Source of the DNA: Actinophytocola sp.
Lineage (GTDB): Bacteria; Actinomycetota; Actinomycetes; Mycobacteriales; Pseudonocardiaceae
Assembly (NCBI GenBank): GCA_009377395.1
Contig: WHUB01000016.1
Coordinates: 1-63,325, forward strand
Length of the DNA: 63,325 nucleotides
Direction of reading: 5' to 3'
Position 1 is the first letter of the stretch; the number at the start of each line of letters is the position of its first letter. Under the pieces are notes generated by a model that saw only the letters and a program-made list of their open reading frames with translations, had not been told where the DNA came from and ran no database searches. The position numbers and the translations under genes are program-made. This document shows, in pieces, positions 1-9,199 of this stretch.

Positions 1-2
1 AG

Positions 3-998
3 CCGCTGCTGGACCGCGGCCTGCTGGTCGAGGCAGGGGCCGAGCCCGAGCATCGAGCCGGGCGTCCCTCCGTCCCGCTGGACATCGTCACCGAGTCCCA
101 TCGCTTCGTCGGCGTCAAGATCACCGGCCACGACGTCCACGCCGCCGTGACGACGCTGCGCGCCGGTGTGCTCGACGCGGGCACGGCCCCGCTGCGCGGC
201 CAGGATCCCGATGCGGTCACCGCCACCGTCCGGGACCTGGTGGCCGACCTGACACGGAACGTCCCTGACGTGCGGGGACTCGGCGTCAGCCTCGGGGGCC
301 AGGTCGTCGGCCAGGCCACCGTCAGCCGCGCGCCATTCCTGGGTTGGGACGAGGACGTGCCGCTCCGGACGCTGCTCGAGGAGGCCGCCGGCCTGCCGAC
401 CACTGTGGACAACGACCTGCTGGCGCTGACCAAGGCCGAGCACTGGTTCGGCGCCGCCCGCGACAAGGACCGCTTCGCCGTCATCACGACCGGCATCGGT
501 GTCGGTTACGGGCTGGTGACGCACGACACCATCGTCGACAGTCCCGACAGCGGCTTCGGACTCGTCGGGCACTACCCCCTCGACCCGCTCGGGCCCCGAT
601 GCGACGAGGGCCATCGCGGCTGTGCCGACGCGATGCTCTCCACCGGACCCATCAGCGCCACGGTGTCGGCTGGCCTGCGACGTCTCGTGTCCTACGAGGA
701 GTGCCTCGATCTTGCCCTGGCAGGCGACCCCGTGGCCGCGCCGGTGATCGCCGACTCGGGGCGTGCGCTGGGAAAACTGATCGCCAACGTGGCCACCCTG
801 ACCATGACGACCACCTTCGTGCTCACCGGCGAGGGAATCCGGCTCGCCGAGGTCGCCGGAGACGCCGTCCAAAACGGCATCCGGCAGCACCGCCACCCCG
901 AGGCACTGCCCCTCTCCCTCACCGTCCAGCCGCACGACCCGACCCACTGGGCCAGGGGCGCGGCCGTCACCGCCATCCAGAACTACGTAAGCTCGTAG
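3..998 (+). CDS. ROK family transcriptional regulator/sugar kinase-like protein (5' partial)
   Basis: The frame is open from the left edge, so the N-terminus (normally a winged-helix DNA-binding domain) lies outside. The visible part starts in the hinge, with the GRPSVPL stretch typical of the linker between the HTH and ROK domains. It continues through the ROK fold: a VDNDL segment, the TTGIGVGYG phosphate-binding-like loop (about codons 160-168 of the visible frame) and a GHYPLDP...CDEGHRGC stretch that fits the His/Cys zinc site of ROK proteins. By family knowledge it would be a sugar-responsive repressor of a nearby catabolic gene. No target is visible because the next gene is a truncated sulfatase. 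The family call is firm; the ligand is unknown. Confidence 0.85.
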   Translation, partial: PLLDRGLLVEAGAEPEHRAGRPSVPLDIVTESHRFVGVKITGHDVHAAVTTLRAGVLDAGTAPLRGQDPDAVTATVRDLVADLTRNVPDVRGLGVSLGGQVVGQATVSRAPFLGWDEDVPLRTLLEEAAGLPTTVDNDLLALTKAEHWFGAARDKDRFAVITTGIGVGYGLVTHDTIVDSPDSGFGLVGHYPLDPLGPRCDEGHRGCADAMLSTGPISATVSAGLRRLVSYEECLDLALAGDPVAAPVIADSGRALGKLIANVATLTMTTTFVLTGEGIRLAEVAGDAVQNGIRQHRHPEALPLSLTVQPHDPTHWARGAAVTAIQNYVSS

Positions 999-1049
999 CC
1001 CGCGCGAACGCTCATCCGCGCCGTTGCTACGGTGTTCCGGCTGCAGTAG

Positions 1050-2159
1050 GTGGGTAGGCAGGGGGCGTATTACCTCAACGGCTACACCCAATACTCCGCG
1101 AAGCATTTCGGCGTCGAGAACGCCCAGCCGGACCCGGGCTGGTCGTCGTGGAAGGCCACGCTGAACACCTACAACTACCGGAACCTCACCATCCGCCACC
1201 ACCCCGGCACGTTCGCGGAGTACGTAGGCGACTACAGCACCAACGTGCTCAACGAGATCGGCGTCAAGGTGGTCCGCAGGCAGGAGTCCGAGCCGAAGCC
1301 GTTCTTCCTGTGGCTCTCGCACATCGCCCCGCACGTGGGCCTTCCCCACGAGCCGGACGACCCGAAACGGCTGCCGACCCCGAACGTCGACCACCGTGAC
1401 CGCGACACCTTCAGTGACCTCGGCAACGTCCGCTCCCCCGCGTTCAACCAGTCCGACATGTCCGGCACCCCCGCCGCCGTCCGGAAATTGCCCAAGTTCG
1501 GCAAGAAGATGTCGCGGCAGATCAGGGAGTTCCGGCAGCAGCGGGTGGAGTCGCTGCAGGCCGTCGACCGGGGCATCCGCCGCCTCGTCGGCACGCTGCG
1601 GGAGACGGGACAGCTCCGCGAAACGGTGATCATCTTCACCTCGGACAACGGCTACTCGCTGGGCGAGCACCGGCTGCCGAAGGGCAAGATCCTGCCCTAC
1701 CAGGAGATCGAGAACACGCCGCTCTACATGCGCGGCCCCGGCATCCCCTCCGACCGGGTCGTCAACGATCCGGTGTCGATGAGCACCGACCTCGCCCCCA
1801 CCATTCTCGACCTGACCGACACGCCGGCGCCGTACCAGCCGGACGGCATCTCCCTCAACGACCTGGTCCACCATCCCGGCCCGAGCAACCGGCACGTGGT
1901 CGTGGAGGCGTGGCGGCCCGGCGGCGCCCCGCTCTACACCGGACTGCGGACCGAGCGATACCTGTACGTGAAGTACGCCACCGGCGAGGTCGAGCTGTAC
2001 GACCTGCACCGCGACCCGCACCAGCTCGACTCGCTCGCCCGCGATCCGAAGTACCGCGATATCCGGAAAGAACTCGCCAAGAAGCTCGCGATCATGCACG
2101 ACTGCCGTGGTCGCGGCTGTCACGAGTTGCCGGATCCAGGTCGAGCAGCAGCTCGCTGA
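1050..2159 (+). pseudogene. 5'-truncated sulfatase (arylsulfatase family)
   Basis: The frame begins abruptly at a segment (YYLNGYTQYSAKHFG) that normally lies well inside actinobacterial sulfatases, around residue 130-160. The upstream 50 bases contain no frame that could supply the missing part. Lost are the N-terminal metal ligands and the C-x-P-x-R segment whose Cys becomes formylglycine, so it cannot be catalytic. The C-terminal two thirds are well preserved: HIAPHVGLPHEP, FTSDNGYSLGEHRLPKGK with the Asp-Asn metal ligands and the Lys, and the C-terminal ELYDLHRDPHQLD segment. The only start is a GTG without a good ribosome site. Its 3' end overlaps the convergent glycosyltransferase gene by 68 bases. 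It is probably a deletion remnant. Confidence 0.85.
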
Positions 2160-4263
2160 TGAGCTGGCGCCAGGCCTTGCCGACCACCTCGATGTCGTAG
2201 CCGGTGGCGGTGTGCAGCGCCGCGTCACTGTAGGACCGGCGCTTGGCCGGGTTCTCGATCAGGTCGATGATGGCCGCGGCGAGCGCGTCGACGTCCTGCG
2301 GCGGCACCAGCGTGCCGTCGACCCCAGGGGTGATGATGTCGGACGGCCCACGGGGGCAGTCGAAGCTGACCACCGGCAGGCCCACCGCCAGCGCTTCGAT
2401 CAGCACCATGCCGAAGCCCTCGTAGCGCGAGCTCAGCACGAAGATCGCCGCTTGCGCCATCTCGTCGGCGGGGTGGTCGGTGCGCCCCATCAGCAGCACG
2501 TGGTTGTGCAGGCCCGCCTCGCGTATCCGCTGCCGCAGCAGTGCCCGGCCCGGGCCGTGGCCGAACAACCGCAGCTGCCAGTCGGGGTGTACGGCGACCA
2601 CCTGCCGGAAGGCGTCGAGCAGCAGGTCGAAGCCCTTTTGCGAGGTGTAGCGGCCCATGGCGATCACGCGTTTGCCTGCCAGGTCCGCGCGCACCGGCGG
2701 CTGTTCGGGCACGGCGTTGGGGATGCGGACGACCTGGGTGGCCGAACCGGCCAGCGCCTCGCGGTAGTCGGCCTCGTCGCCCGAGGTCAGCACGGTGACC
2801 GCGGCCAGCTTGCGGAAATGCGCGTGGAGCTGGCGTCGCAGCGCGGGGCCGTGGCGGGAGAACGTCATGTGCTCCTGGCCCACGGTCCTGACTCCGGCCC
2901 GCGCGAAGCGCGCCGCGATCACGCTGAACGAGAGCCTGCTGGTGACGAGCATGCCGGGTTCGAGCGAGTGCAGCCGTCGCAGCAGCTTGAGGTCGAGCCA
3001 CAGGCTGTAGGCGTACGCCTCGGGGTCCTGCGGCGGGACCAGCCAACTCGCCCGCCGGAGCAGGCGCGCCCGCAGCCACGGCACGACCCCGCGCTGCGGT
3101 GACTCGCACAGCGCAGGCCGATCGACCAGGCAGGTCAGCCGCACGCCGGGGTCGATCCGGAAGAACGGCCGATCGCGGTACCGCAGCAGGCTGATGATCT
3201 CCACGTCGTGGTCGAGCGCCAGGTGGTTGGCGAGGTTGATGACGGTCCGGGCGATGCCGCCGCCGTAGGACACATCCGTGACGACGAAGGAGACCCGTGG
3301 CCGGGCCCCGGCCGTCGCCAGCGGGCGGCGCCATCGCCCCGCCCGTTCCAGGCCCGCCAGCGCGGTGCCGACCGCCGCCCGGGCCAGCGGGCCGCGCGAC
3401 CCCCGCTGCGGCCGCGGGACCGCCTCCGGCACGACGGGGACGTCCACCCGGTCCACGCGGATCGAGAGGCCGTTGCGGCCGAAGGCGTAGCACGGTTGGA
3501 GCGTGACGACCTCGCCACCGCGCTCCGCGGTGTAGCTGGGGAAGGAGTAGGCCGCCTTCTTGTCGGGGATCTCGTCGAGCCGGCTCGCCAGCCGCCATCG
3601 CGCCTGTCCCAGCTCGACATAGAGGTCCCACATGTCCGGCCCCGGCACCGGCAACGCCGCCAGGTCGACGCGGGCACGCATCCGGTTCCCCTGCCGCCGC
3701 ACCGGAAACCGCACCACCGCGACGTCCCCGTCGCGCGGCCGGGCCACCAGCTCCGCCCAGCCGCCCGCGCCTGTGTGTTCGGGCACCGGATGCGCGTCGA
3801 CGGTCAGGATGGCGCCGTCCAGCTCCACCCGGTCGACCTCGGCGTGGGGCTGGGCGCGGCTGACCCGCAGCCGCACCGCGCCCCGCCGGGTGACGACCGG
3901 CGTGATCTTGTACGGCCCACCGGCGACGTCCACCAGCATCGGCCAGAGCCGGTGTCCGTGCAGCGGAGCCAGCAGACGCGTCGTGCCACCGCCCTGCCGG
4001 ATGAACACGTCCCACCAACCGGGACACAACGGCGGCTCGCGCAGGTCGAGGCGAGCCTCGATGACCAGTTCCGCGCCGATGTGGTAGGAGGTCAGCGGGC
4101 AGACGCGGTCGGGCTGCTGCTCCGAGGCGAGCACCAGCACGAAATCCCTGGCACCGGAAGGGATGTACGCGCGCGTCAGGCACCGCACCGTCACAACCCC
4201 GCCGGTCGCCTGGTGCAACGCCGTCACTCGCCAGATCGGAGCTGCCACGCCACATAGTGACAT
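2092..4263 (-). CDS. Two-domain glycosyltransferase with C-terminal GT4 (GT-B) catalytic domain
   Basis: The 723-residue protein has about 300 N-terminal residues of beta-rich sequence, apparently two similar sheet modules of the kind found in front of wall- or capsule-polymer glycosyltransferases. Residues about 320-710 form a GT4 fold. SYGGGIARTVINLANHL is the acceptor-side glycine loop, and SSRYEGFGMVLIEALAVGLP carries the E-x7-E nucleotide-sugar motif of retaining GT4 enzymes. There is no signal peptide, so it acts in the cytoplasm, probably building a surface polysaccharide or teichoic-acid-like polymer. It stands alone, transcribed from an AT-richer 60-base stretch upstream of 4263. The sugar donor and acceptor cannot be told. 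Its 3' end overlaps the sulfatase remnant. Confidence 0.85.
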   Translation of the reverse strand: MSLCGVAAPIWRVTALHQATGGVVTVRCLTRAYIPSGARDFVLVLASEQQPDRVCPLTSYHIGAELVIEARLDLREPPLCPGWWDVFIRQGGGTTRLLAPLHGHRLWPMLVDVAGGPYKITPVVTRRGAVRLRVSRAQPHAEVDRVELDGAILTVDAHPVPEHTGAGGWAELVARPRDGDVAVVRFPVRRQGNRMRARVDLAALPVPGPDMWDLYVELGQARWRLASRLDEIPDKKAAYSFPSYTAERGGEVVTLQPCYAFGRNGLSIRVDRVDVPVVPEAVPRPQRGSRGPLARAAVGTALAGLERAGRWRRPLATAGARPRVSFVVTDVSYGGGIARTVINLANHLALDHDVEIISLLRYRDRPFFRIDPGVRLTCLVDRPALCESPQRGVVPWLRARLLRRASWLVPPQDPEAYAYSLWLDLKLLRRLHSLEPGMLVTSRLSFSVIAARFARAGVRTVGQEHMTFSRHGPALRRQLHAHFRKLAAVTVLTSGDEADYREALAGSATQVVRIPNAVPEQPPVRADLAGKRVIAMGRYTSQKGFDLLLDAFRQVVAVHPDWQLRLFGHGPGRALLRQRIREAGLHNHVLLMGRTDHPADEMAQAAIFVLSSRYEGFGMVLIEALAVGLPVVSFDCPRGPSDIITPGVDGTLVPPQDVDALAAAIIDLIENPAKRRSYSDAALHTATGYDIEVVGKAWRQLISELLLDLDPATRDSRDHGSRA

Positions 4264-4330
4264 ACAGAACTAAACTGTCAAAGCACGTATGCACCAAACG
4301 TTGCGACAACGAGCGGTCATCTTTATCCGA

Positions 4331-5001
4331 TCAGCCGGTGACGATCGCGGCGGTCACGGCGAAGTAGATCAGGATCGAGAGCAGGTCCTGGACCACGGTC
4401 GCGAGCGGCCCGCGCCGAACGCCGGGTCCTTGCCGAACCGGCTGATGATCCACGGCAGGACCATGGCCACCAGGCTGGCCACCGAGCACGCGGCGAACAG
4501 CGCGATCGCCACGGCGGCCGCCACCTGGCCGTCGTGCCAGATCAGTCGCACCACCGGGAAGGCGAGCACGGCAAGCAGGACCCCGAGCGCGAGCCCGGTG
4601 ACCAGTTCCCGCACTATCACCCTGGCCAGCCCGACGCCCACGGCCGAGCAGCAGCCACGGCAGCCGGTGCCACAGTCGCCTGCGTACCGGCTCGGTGCTC
4701 GCCAGCCGGGCACGTCGGGTGGACGCCAGGAACCCGCCGAGCCGCGCCAGGTCCTCGTCGTGCTCGGTCAACAGGACGGACAGCAGCCGCTGCGGCGGGA
4801 TCAGCCCCTGGAAGCCACCGTCGGCGGGTCGGCGTCCATCACCTCGGACACGACGGCATCGGGGGTCGCCGCCAGCAGCCGTTCCATGGTCACGAGCCCC
4901 GCCAGCCGACTTCCCGAGCGCACCGGCACCCGGGTAGTGGCGTGAGCGGCGGCCGAGCCGAGCAGGCCGGTTTCCGGCGCCGGGTCCACACTGTCCGTCA
5001 C
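4331..5001 (-). pseudogene. Decayed MgtE-type magnesium transporter
   Basis: Pieces of one protein are spread over three reading frames. An N-terminal piece from 5001 has a CBS-like stretch (RLAGLVTMERLLAA, then VMDADPPTV). The next piece, in another frame near 4805-4640, reads RLLSVLLTEHDEDLARLGG and then RRRLWHRLPWLLLG. A third frame (about 4640-4420) carries two membrane segments (ARVIVRELVTGLALGVLLA...). The C-terminus (GPLATVVQDLLSILIYF) is back in the second frame and ends at a TGA at 4331. This order matches the CBS plus five-helix MgtE family, but at least one membrane segment and part of the CBS domain are missing. With several frameshifts plus deletions it cannot make a working channel. 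Confidence 0.8.
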
Positions 5002-5067
5002 AGCCGAACCTCCCGGTCGGTTTTCGACCGGACTCTACCGACGCCGGCCGGAGCGGCCTGCCGGTGA

Positions 5068-5829
5068 TCAGTGGATGTGTGAGCCGCCGTTGACGTCGTA
5101 GGTGGCGCCGGTGATGTAGCCGGACTCCTCGCGGCACAGGTACGTGATCAGGTCGGCGACGTCGGCGACGGTGCCGTTGCGGCCGACCGGGATCCCGGCG
5201 AGCAGCTCCTCCTTCCGCTCGCCGTCGAGTGCGCCGCCGGTGATGTCGGTGTCGATGAGCCCGGGGGCGACCGAGTTGACGGTCACCCCGTGCGGGCCGA
5301 GCTCACGGGCCAGCGCGCGGGCGAAGCCGAGCTGGGCGGCCTTCGCAGCGGAGTAGGCGACGCCGCCGAAGACGCCACCACCGCGTTCGGCCGAGACCGA
5401 GGACAGGAACACGATGCGGCCGAACCCGCGCTCGGCCATGGTCGGCGCGACCTGCCGCGTGATGTTGTACGCCCCGCGCACGTTGACCGCGAAGATGCGG
5501 TCCCACTCCTCGCCGGTGACGTCGAGGAATCGGGTCGGCGACGTGACCCCGGCGTTGTTGACCAGGGCGCCGACCGGCGGCGCCGACCCGCCGAGCACGT
5601 CGAGAGCGGCCCCGACGGCGGTCTCGTCGGTGACGTCGCAGCCGATCCCGAAGGACCGCACGCCGCGCCGACCGGCGATCTCGTCGGCGGCGTCCTTGGC
5701 GCTCGCTTCGTTCACGTCGAGCACGGCGATGTGCCAGCCCGCCGCGGCGAGGGCGTGGGCGGTGGCGCGGCCGATGCCGCGGGCGGAACCGGCACCGGTC
5801 ACGATGGCGGTCTTGTCGGACAGGGACAT
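5068..5829 (-). CDS. SDR family NAD(P)-dependent oxidoreductase (FabG-like)
   Basis: The 253-residue protein is of standard classical-SDR length. It has an N-terminal TGAGSARGIGRAT cofactor-binding loop, the NNAG motif near residue 90, a Ser (LSSVS) and YSAAK as catalytic Tyr and Lys, and a PG turn before the substrate loop. It is the last gene of the minus-strand operon GntR-controlled permease, split transketolase, SDR, with only 9 bases between it and the transketolase C-subunit gene. By context it probably oxidises an alcohol group to the ketone that the transketolase needs. The substrate is not known, and a broad FabG-like activity is the alternative. Confidence 0.9.
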   Translation of the reverse strand: MSLSDKTAIVTGAGSARGIGRATAHALAAAGWHIAVLDVNEASAKDAADEIAGRRGVRSFGIGCDVTDETAVGAALDVLGGSAPPVGALVNNAGVTSPTRFLDVTGEEWDRIFAVNVRGAYNITRQVAPTMAERGFGRIVFLSSVSAERGGGVFGGVAYSAAKAAQLGFARALARELGPHGVTVNSVAPGLIDTDITGGALDGERKEELLAGIPVGRNGTVADVADLITYLCREESGYITGATYDVNGGSHIH

Positions 5830-5838
5830 CCTTCTCCT

Positions 5839-6834
5839 TCAGCTCAGTTCGGTCCGGACCTTCGCCACGATGGCGTCGGTCGAGAGGCCGTAGCGGTCGT
5901 GCAGGGTCGGCAGCGCGCCGGCGACGAGGAACTCGTCGGGCAGCGCGATCGGCACCACTCGGGTGCCCACACCCGCATAGGCGAGCGTGGCGGTGACGGA
6001 CTCGCCGAGCCCGCCGATCACGGTGTGGTTCTCCAGCGTGACGACGAGCCGGTCGGTGCCGGCCGCCCGGAGGATGGCGTCGCGGTCCAGCGGCTTGATC
6101 GTGGGCACGTGCAGCACCGCGACGTCGACGTGGTCTGCCGCCAGCCGCTCGGCCGCCTGCAAGGCGCGCATCGTCATCAGCCCGGTCGAGATGAACACGA
6201 CGTCCCGGCCGGTACGCAGCTCGGCGGCCCTGCCGAGCTCGAAGCGGTAGTCGTACTCGTCGAGCACGGCGGGCACCGCGCCCCGCAGCAGCCGCAGGTA
6301 CGTCGGGCCGGGGGCGTCCGCCAGCGCGGGCACGGCCTGCTCGATGTCCACCGCGTCGCAGGGGTCGACGATGGTCAGGTTCGGGCAACCGCGCAGGATC
6401 GCGAGGTCCTCGGTGGCCTGATGGCTCGGCCCGTAGCCGGTGGTGAGCCCCGGCAGCGCGCCGACGATGTTGACGTTGAGGCCCGGTTCGGCGATGTCCA
6501 GGCACAGGAAGTCGTAGGCACGCCGGGTCGCGAACACCGAGTACGTGGACGCGAACGGCGTCATGCCGACCTCGGCCAGACCGGCGGCCGCCGCGAGCAT
6601 GGCCTGCTCGGCCATGCCGACCTGGAAGAACCGGTCCGGGTGGGCCTCGCGGAACACGTGCATGTCGGTGTACTTGGCGAGGTCGGCGGAGAGTCCGACG
6701 ATCTCCGGGCGTTCCGCGGCCAACCGGGACAGCGCGTGCCCGAACGGAGCGCTGCTGGTGCGCTGGCCGGGGTCGGCGAAGGAGGCGATCATCGCCGAGG
6801 TGGTGAGCTTCTTGGGGGTGGCGGCGGTGGTCAC
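5839..6834 (-). CDS. Transketolase-like C-terminal subunit (pyrimidine-binding and C-terminal domains)
   Basis: This encodes the second half of a two-polypeptide transketolase, 331 residues. It shows the GMAEQAML segment with the Glu that activates thiamine diphosphate, GYGPSHQATEDLA and NLTIVDPCDA, all typical of the transketolase Pyr domain, followed by the C-terminal domain. The start is a GTG (6832-6834) that overlaps the TGA of the N-subunit gene as GTGA; longer upstream frames are antisense or shadow sequence. With the partner subunit it would move a two-carbon ketol unit between sugars or sugar derivatives. The split architecture is common in dedicated catabolic operons, while housekeeping transketolase is usually a single chain. 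The substrate is unknown. Confidence 0.9.
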   Translation of the reverse strand: MTTAATPKKLTTSAMIASFADPGQRTSSAPFGHALSRLAAERPEIVGLSADLAKYTDMHVFREAHPDRFFQVGMAEQAMLAAAAGLAEVGMTPFASTYSVFATRRAYDFLCLDIAEPGLNVNIVGALPGLTTGYGPSHQATEDLAILRGCPNLTIVDPCDAVDIEQAVPALADAPGPTYLRLLRGAVPAVLDEYDYRFELGRAAELRTGRDVVFISTGLMTMRALQAAERLAADHVDVAVLHVPTIKPLDRDAILRAAGTDRLVVTLENHTVIGGLGESVTATLAYAGVGTRVVPIALPDEFLVAGALPTLHDRYGLSTDAIVAKVRTELS

Positions 6835-7661
6835 CGGGAGAGTCCTTCCTCGAGCTGGTCGCGGGCGATCTGCCACTCGTGCTCGTCGACGCGCATGAAG
6901 TGAGCCTTCTCGCGGGTCTCCAGCAGTGGCACGCCGCGGCCGATGCGGGTGTCGCAGACGAGCACCGACGGCGAGTCGCGGTGCTCGTGCAGCTCGTCGA
7001 AGGCGTCGACGAGCGCGGGGATGTCGTTGCCATCGACGCGCAGCGCATGCCAGCCGAACGCACGCCACTTGTCGGCGATCGGCTCGGTGCGCAGCACCCC
7101 GGCGGTGGGGCCGTCGGCCTGCAGCGCGTTGACGTCGACGACGGCCGTCACGTTGCCCAGGCCGTGGTGGGCGCAGACCATCGCGGCCTCCCAGGTGGAC
7201 CCTTCGTCCAGCTCGCCGTCGGAGAGCAGGTTGACCACCCGGGCGCTGTTGCCCTGGTGACGCAGGCCGAGCGCCATGCCCGCCGCGACGCCGAGGCCGT
7301 GGCCGAGCGAGCCGCCGGAGATCTCCATGCCGGGCGTGTAGGAGGCCATCCCCGACATCGGCAGCCGGGAGCCGTCGGAGCCGTAGCTCGGCAGCTCCTC
7401 GGCCGGGATGACACCCGCCTCGGCCAGCGCGGCGTACAGCGCGATGGCGTAGTGGCCGATGGAGAGCAGGAAGCGGTCGCGGCCGGGCCAGTCCGGGTCA
7501 CCGGGCCGGTACCGGAGCTGGTCGGTGTAGACCACGGCGAGGAGGTCGGCCACGCCGAGCGCTTGGCCGATGTAGCCCTGCCCCTGTGCCTCCGCCATGT
7601 CGATCGCGTTGTGCCTGATCCGGTGGGCGGCCTGGCGAATCCGGTCGATCCGTTCGGTCAT
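6831..7661 (-). CDS. Transketolase-like N-terminal subunit (thiamine-diphosphate-binding domain)
   Basis: The 276-residue protein is the PP domain of a split transketolase. LSDGELDEGSTWEA followed by VVDVN is the metal and thiamine-diphosphate motif (GDGE-x-N class, here with Ser in place of the first Gly). GYIGQALGVADLLAVVY and the SLGHGLGVAAGMALG loop are also typical. The chosen ATG at 7659-7661 overlaps the permease stop as ATGA; the frame is open further upstream, but only as shadow of the permease gene. It forms the active enzyme with the adjacent C-subunit. The Ser-for-Gly change sits beside the metal-binding Asp and may be ordinary variation. Confidence 0.9.
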   Translation of the reverse strand: MTERIDRIRQAAHRIRHNAIDMAEAQGQGYIGQALGVADLLAVVYTDQLRYRPGDPDWPGRDRFLLSIGHYAIALYAALAEAGVIPAEELPSYGSDGSRLPMSGMASYTPGMEISGGSLGHGLGVAAGMALGLRHQGNSARVVNLLSDGELDEGSTWEAAMVCAHHGLGNVTAVVDVNALQADGPTAGVLRTEPIADKWRAFGWHALRVDGNDIPALVDAFDELHEHRDSPSVLVCDTRIGRGVPLLETREKAHFMRVDEHEWQIARDQLEEGLSR

Positions 7662-9040
7662 GACGTCTGTCCTTTCAGGACCGGTTCGGGCGTGCGGGGC
7701 GCCCGCTGGCTGCGTTCGAGTTCCGCGACCTGCTCGCGAGCCGCGCGTCCCCACGTCTCCCGGGTCAGCACGGCGGCGGCCAGGCCGAGCAGGCCGTAGC
7801 CGCTGAACAGCAGTGCCGGGCCGAGCCAGCCGACCGCGGCGTACAGCGCGGTCGCCACCATCGGCGTGAAGCCGGACACCACGGCCGAGAGCTGGTAGGC
7901 GAGCGACGCGCCGGAGCTGCGGGTCCTGGTCGCGAACAGCTCCGGGAACCACGCGCCCTGCACCCCGGCCAGCGAGTTCTGACAGACGGCGTAGCTGACG
8001 ACGAAGGCCACGATGATCGCCACCGCGCTGCCGCTGTTGATCGCCAGGAACAGCGGGATGCCCCAGGCCAGCGTGATCGCGGTGCCCGCCAGGTACACCG
8101 GACGCCTGCCGATCCGGTCGGTCAGCGCGCCCCAGTAGGTGGTGGCGAGGATGCCGATGCCCGCGGCGATCATCATCGCGGTCAGGCTCTCCGAGCTGCT
8201 GGCCAGCTTCTCACTCGCCAGATAGGACAACACGAACGTCACGGACACCGCGTATCCCGCGGTCTCGGCGATGCGCAGGCAGAAGGCGCGCAGCACGGTG
8301 CGCCAGTCGTCGCGCAGCACCTCCAGCAGCGGGTTCTTCGCGACGGCCTGCTCCTGCTTGAGCTCCTCGAACTCCGGGGACTCCTCCACCTTGAGCCGGA
8401 TGACGATGCCGACCACGATCAGCACGGCGCTGAGCAGGAACGGCACTCGCCACACCCAGGTGCCGCCGAGCGGAACGCTGGCCAGGAACGCCAGGTTGGC
8501 CAGCAGCAGGCCGACCGGGAATCCGGCCTGGGTGATCCCGGTGTAGAGGCCCTTCTTCCGCCACGGCGCGTGCTCGAAGGTCATCAGGATGGCGCCGCCC
8601 CACTCGGCGCCGAACGCCAGGCCCTGCACGATGCGGGTGGCGACGAGCAGGATGCCTGCCAGCGCGCCCACCTGCTGATACGTCGGCAGCGCGCCGATGA
8701 GCACGGTCGCGATCCCCATCAGCAGCAGCGAGCCGACCAGCACCGGCTTCCGACCGATCTTGTCACCGAGGTAGCCGCCGATGACCCCGCCGAGCGGTCG
8801 CACCGCGAAGCCCACGCCCAGGGTCGCGAACGACATGAGCGTCGCCGACAGTGGGCTGTGTCCGGGGAAGAAGGCGTGGTTGAAGTAGAGGGCCGCGGCG
8901 GTGCCGAAGCCGATGAAGTCGTAGGTCTCGATCGTGGCGCCGATGGACGAGCCGACGGCGACCTTCTTCTTGGCCAGGGTGCCATCGATCGGATGCCACT
9001 CAGCGACTGTTTCCAAATCTGGGCCTGGTCGTTGGGTCAT
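7658..9040 (-). CDS. MFS transporter, metabolite:H+ symporter (MHS) family
   Basis: The 460-residue membrane protein has twelve hydrophobic segments. GGYLGDKIGRKPVLV, between helices 2 and 3, is the MFS loop signature, and DRIGRRPVYL is the repeat in the second half. The long N-terminal IGATIETYDFIGFG resembles alpha-ketoglutarate, shikimate and proline/betaine permeases of the MHS family, which carry organic acids or zwitterions by proton symport. The start at 9038-9040 is chosen because GGAGAAG lies 4 bases upstream; the open frame continues 15 codons further without a ribosome site. It is the first gene of the operon and lies just downstream of the palindrome at 9098-9111. Confidence 0.9.
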   Translation of the reverse strand: MTQRPGPDLETVAEWHPIDGTLAKKKVAVGSSIGATIETYDFIGFGTAAALYFNHAFFPGHSPLSATLMSFATLGVGFAVRPLGGVIGGYLGDKIGRKPVLVGSLLLMGIATVLIGALPTYQQVGALAGILLVATRIVQGLAFGAEWGGAILMTFEHAPWRKKGLYTGITQAGFPVGLLLANLAFLASVPLGGTWVWRVPFLLSAVLIVVGIVIRLKVEESPEFEELKQEQAVAKNPLLEVLRDDWRTVLRAFCLRIAETAGYAVSVTFVLSYLASEKLASSSESLTAMMIAAGIGILATTYWGALTDRIGRRPVYLAGTAITLAWGIPLFLAINSGSAVAIIVAFVVSYAVCQNSLAGVQGAWFPELFATRTRSSGASLAYQLSAVVSGFTPMVATALYAAVGWLGPALLFSGYGLLGLAAAVLTRETWGRAAREQVAELERSQRAPRTPEPVLKGQTS

Positions 9041-9097
9041 GCTCTTCTCCGCTCTGAGAGTGGTCGAGGAGATGGTGGCCGGCAACCCCTCGCCGTT

Positions 9098-9111
9098 GAC
9101 TGTTAACAGTC
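9098..9111. promoter_or_regulatory. Perfect palindromic operator upstream of the permease-transketolase operon
   Basis: GACTGTTAACAGTC is a perfect 14-base palindrome. A third copy of the half site (GACTGTT) follows directly at 9112-9118. It lies 58 bases upstream of the permease start and faces the GntR gene, so it is very likely the regulator's binding site. A 10-of-14 match (9896-9909) lies upstream of the GntR gene itself. Confidence 0.7.
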
Positions 9112-9199
9112 GACTGTTGGGAGAACAGCGTGTGTGATCAACCCCTCGTTGTCAAGGCTCAGGTGTGGTCAGAGCACGAAACCGCAGCTCGGGGCGCGG

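Noticed and set aside
2225-4309. A 694-codon frame overlapping the glycosyltransferase on the same strand
   Set aside because: Its composition (Arg, Ala, Gly, Pro) and lack of any motif show it is a shadow; the GT4 motifs are all in the 2092-4263 frame.
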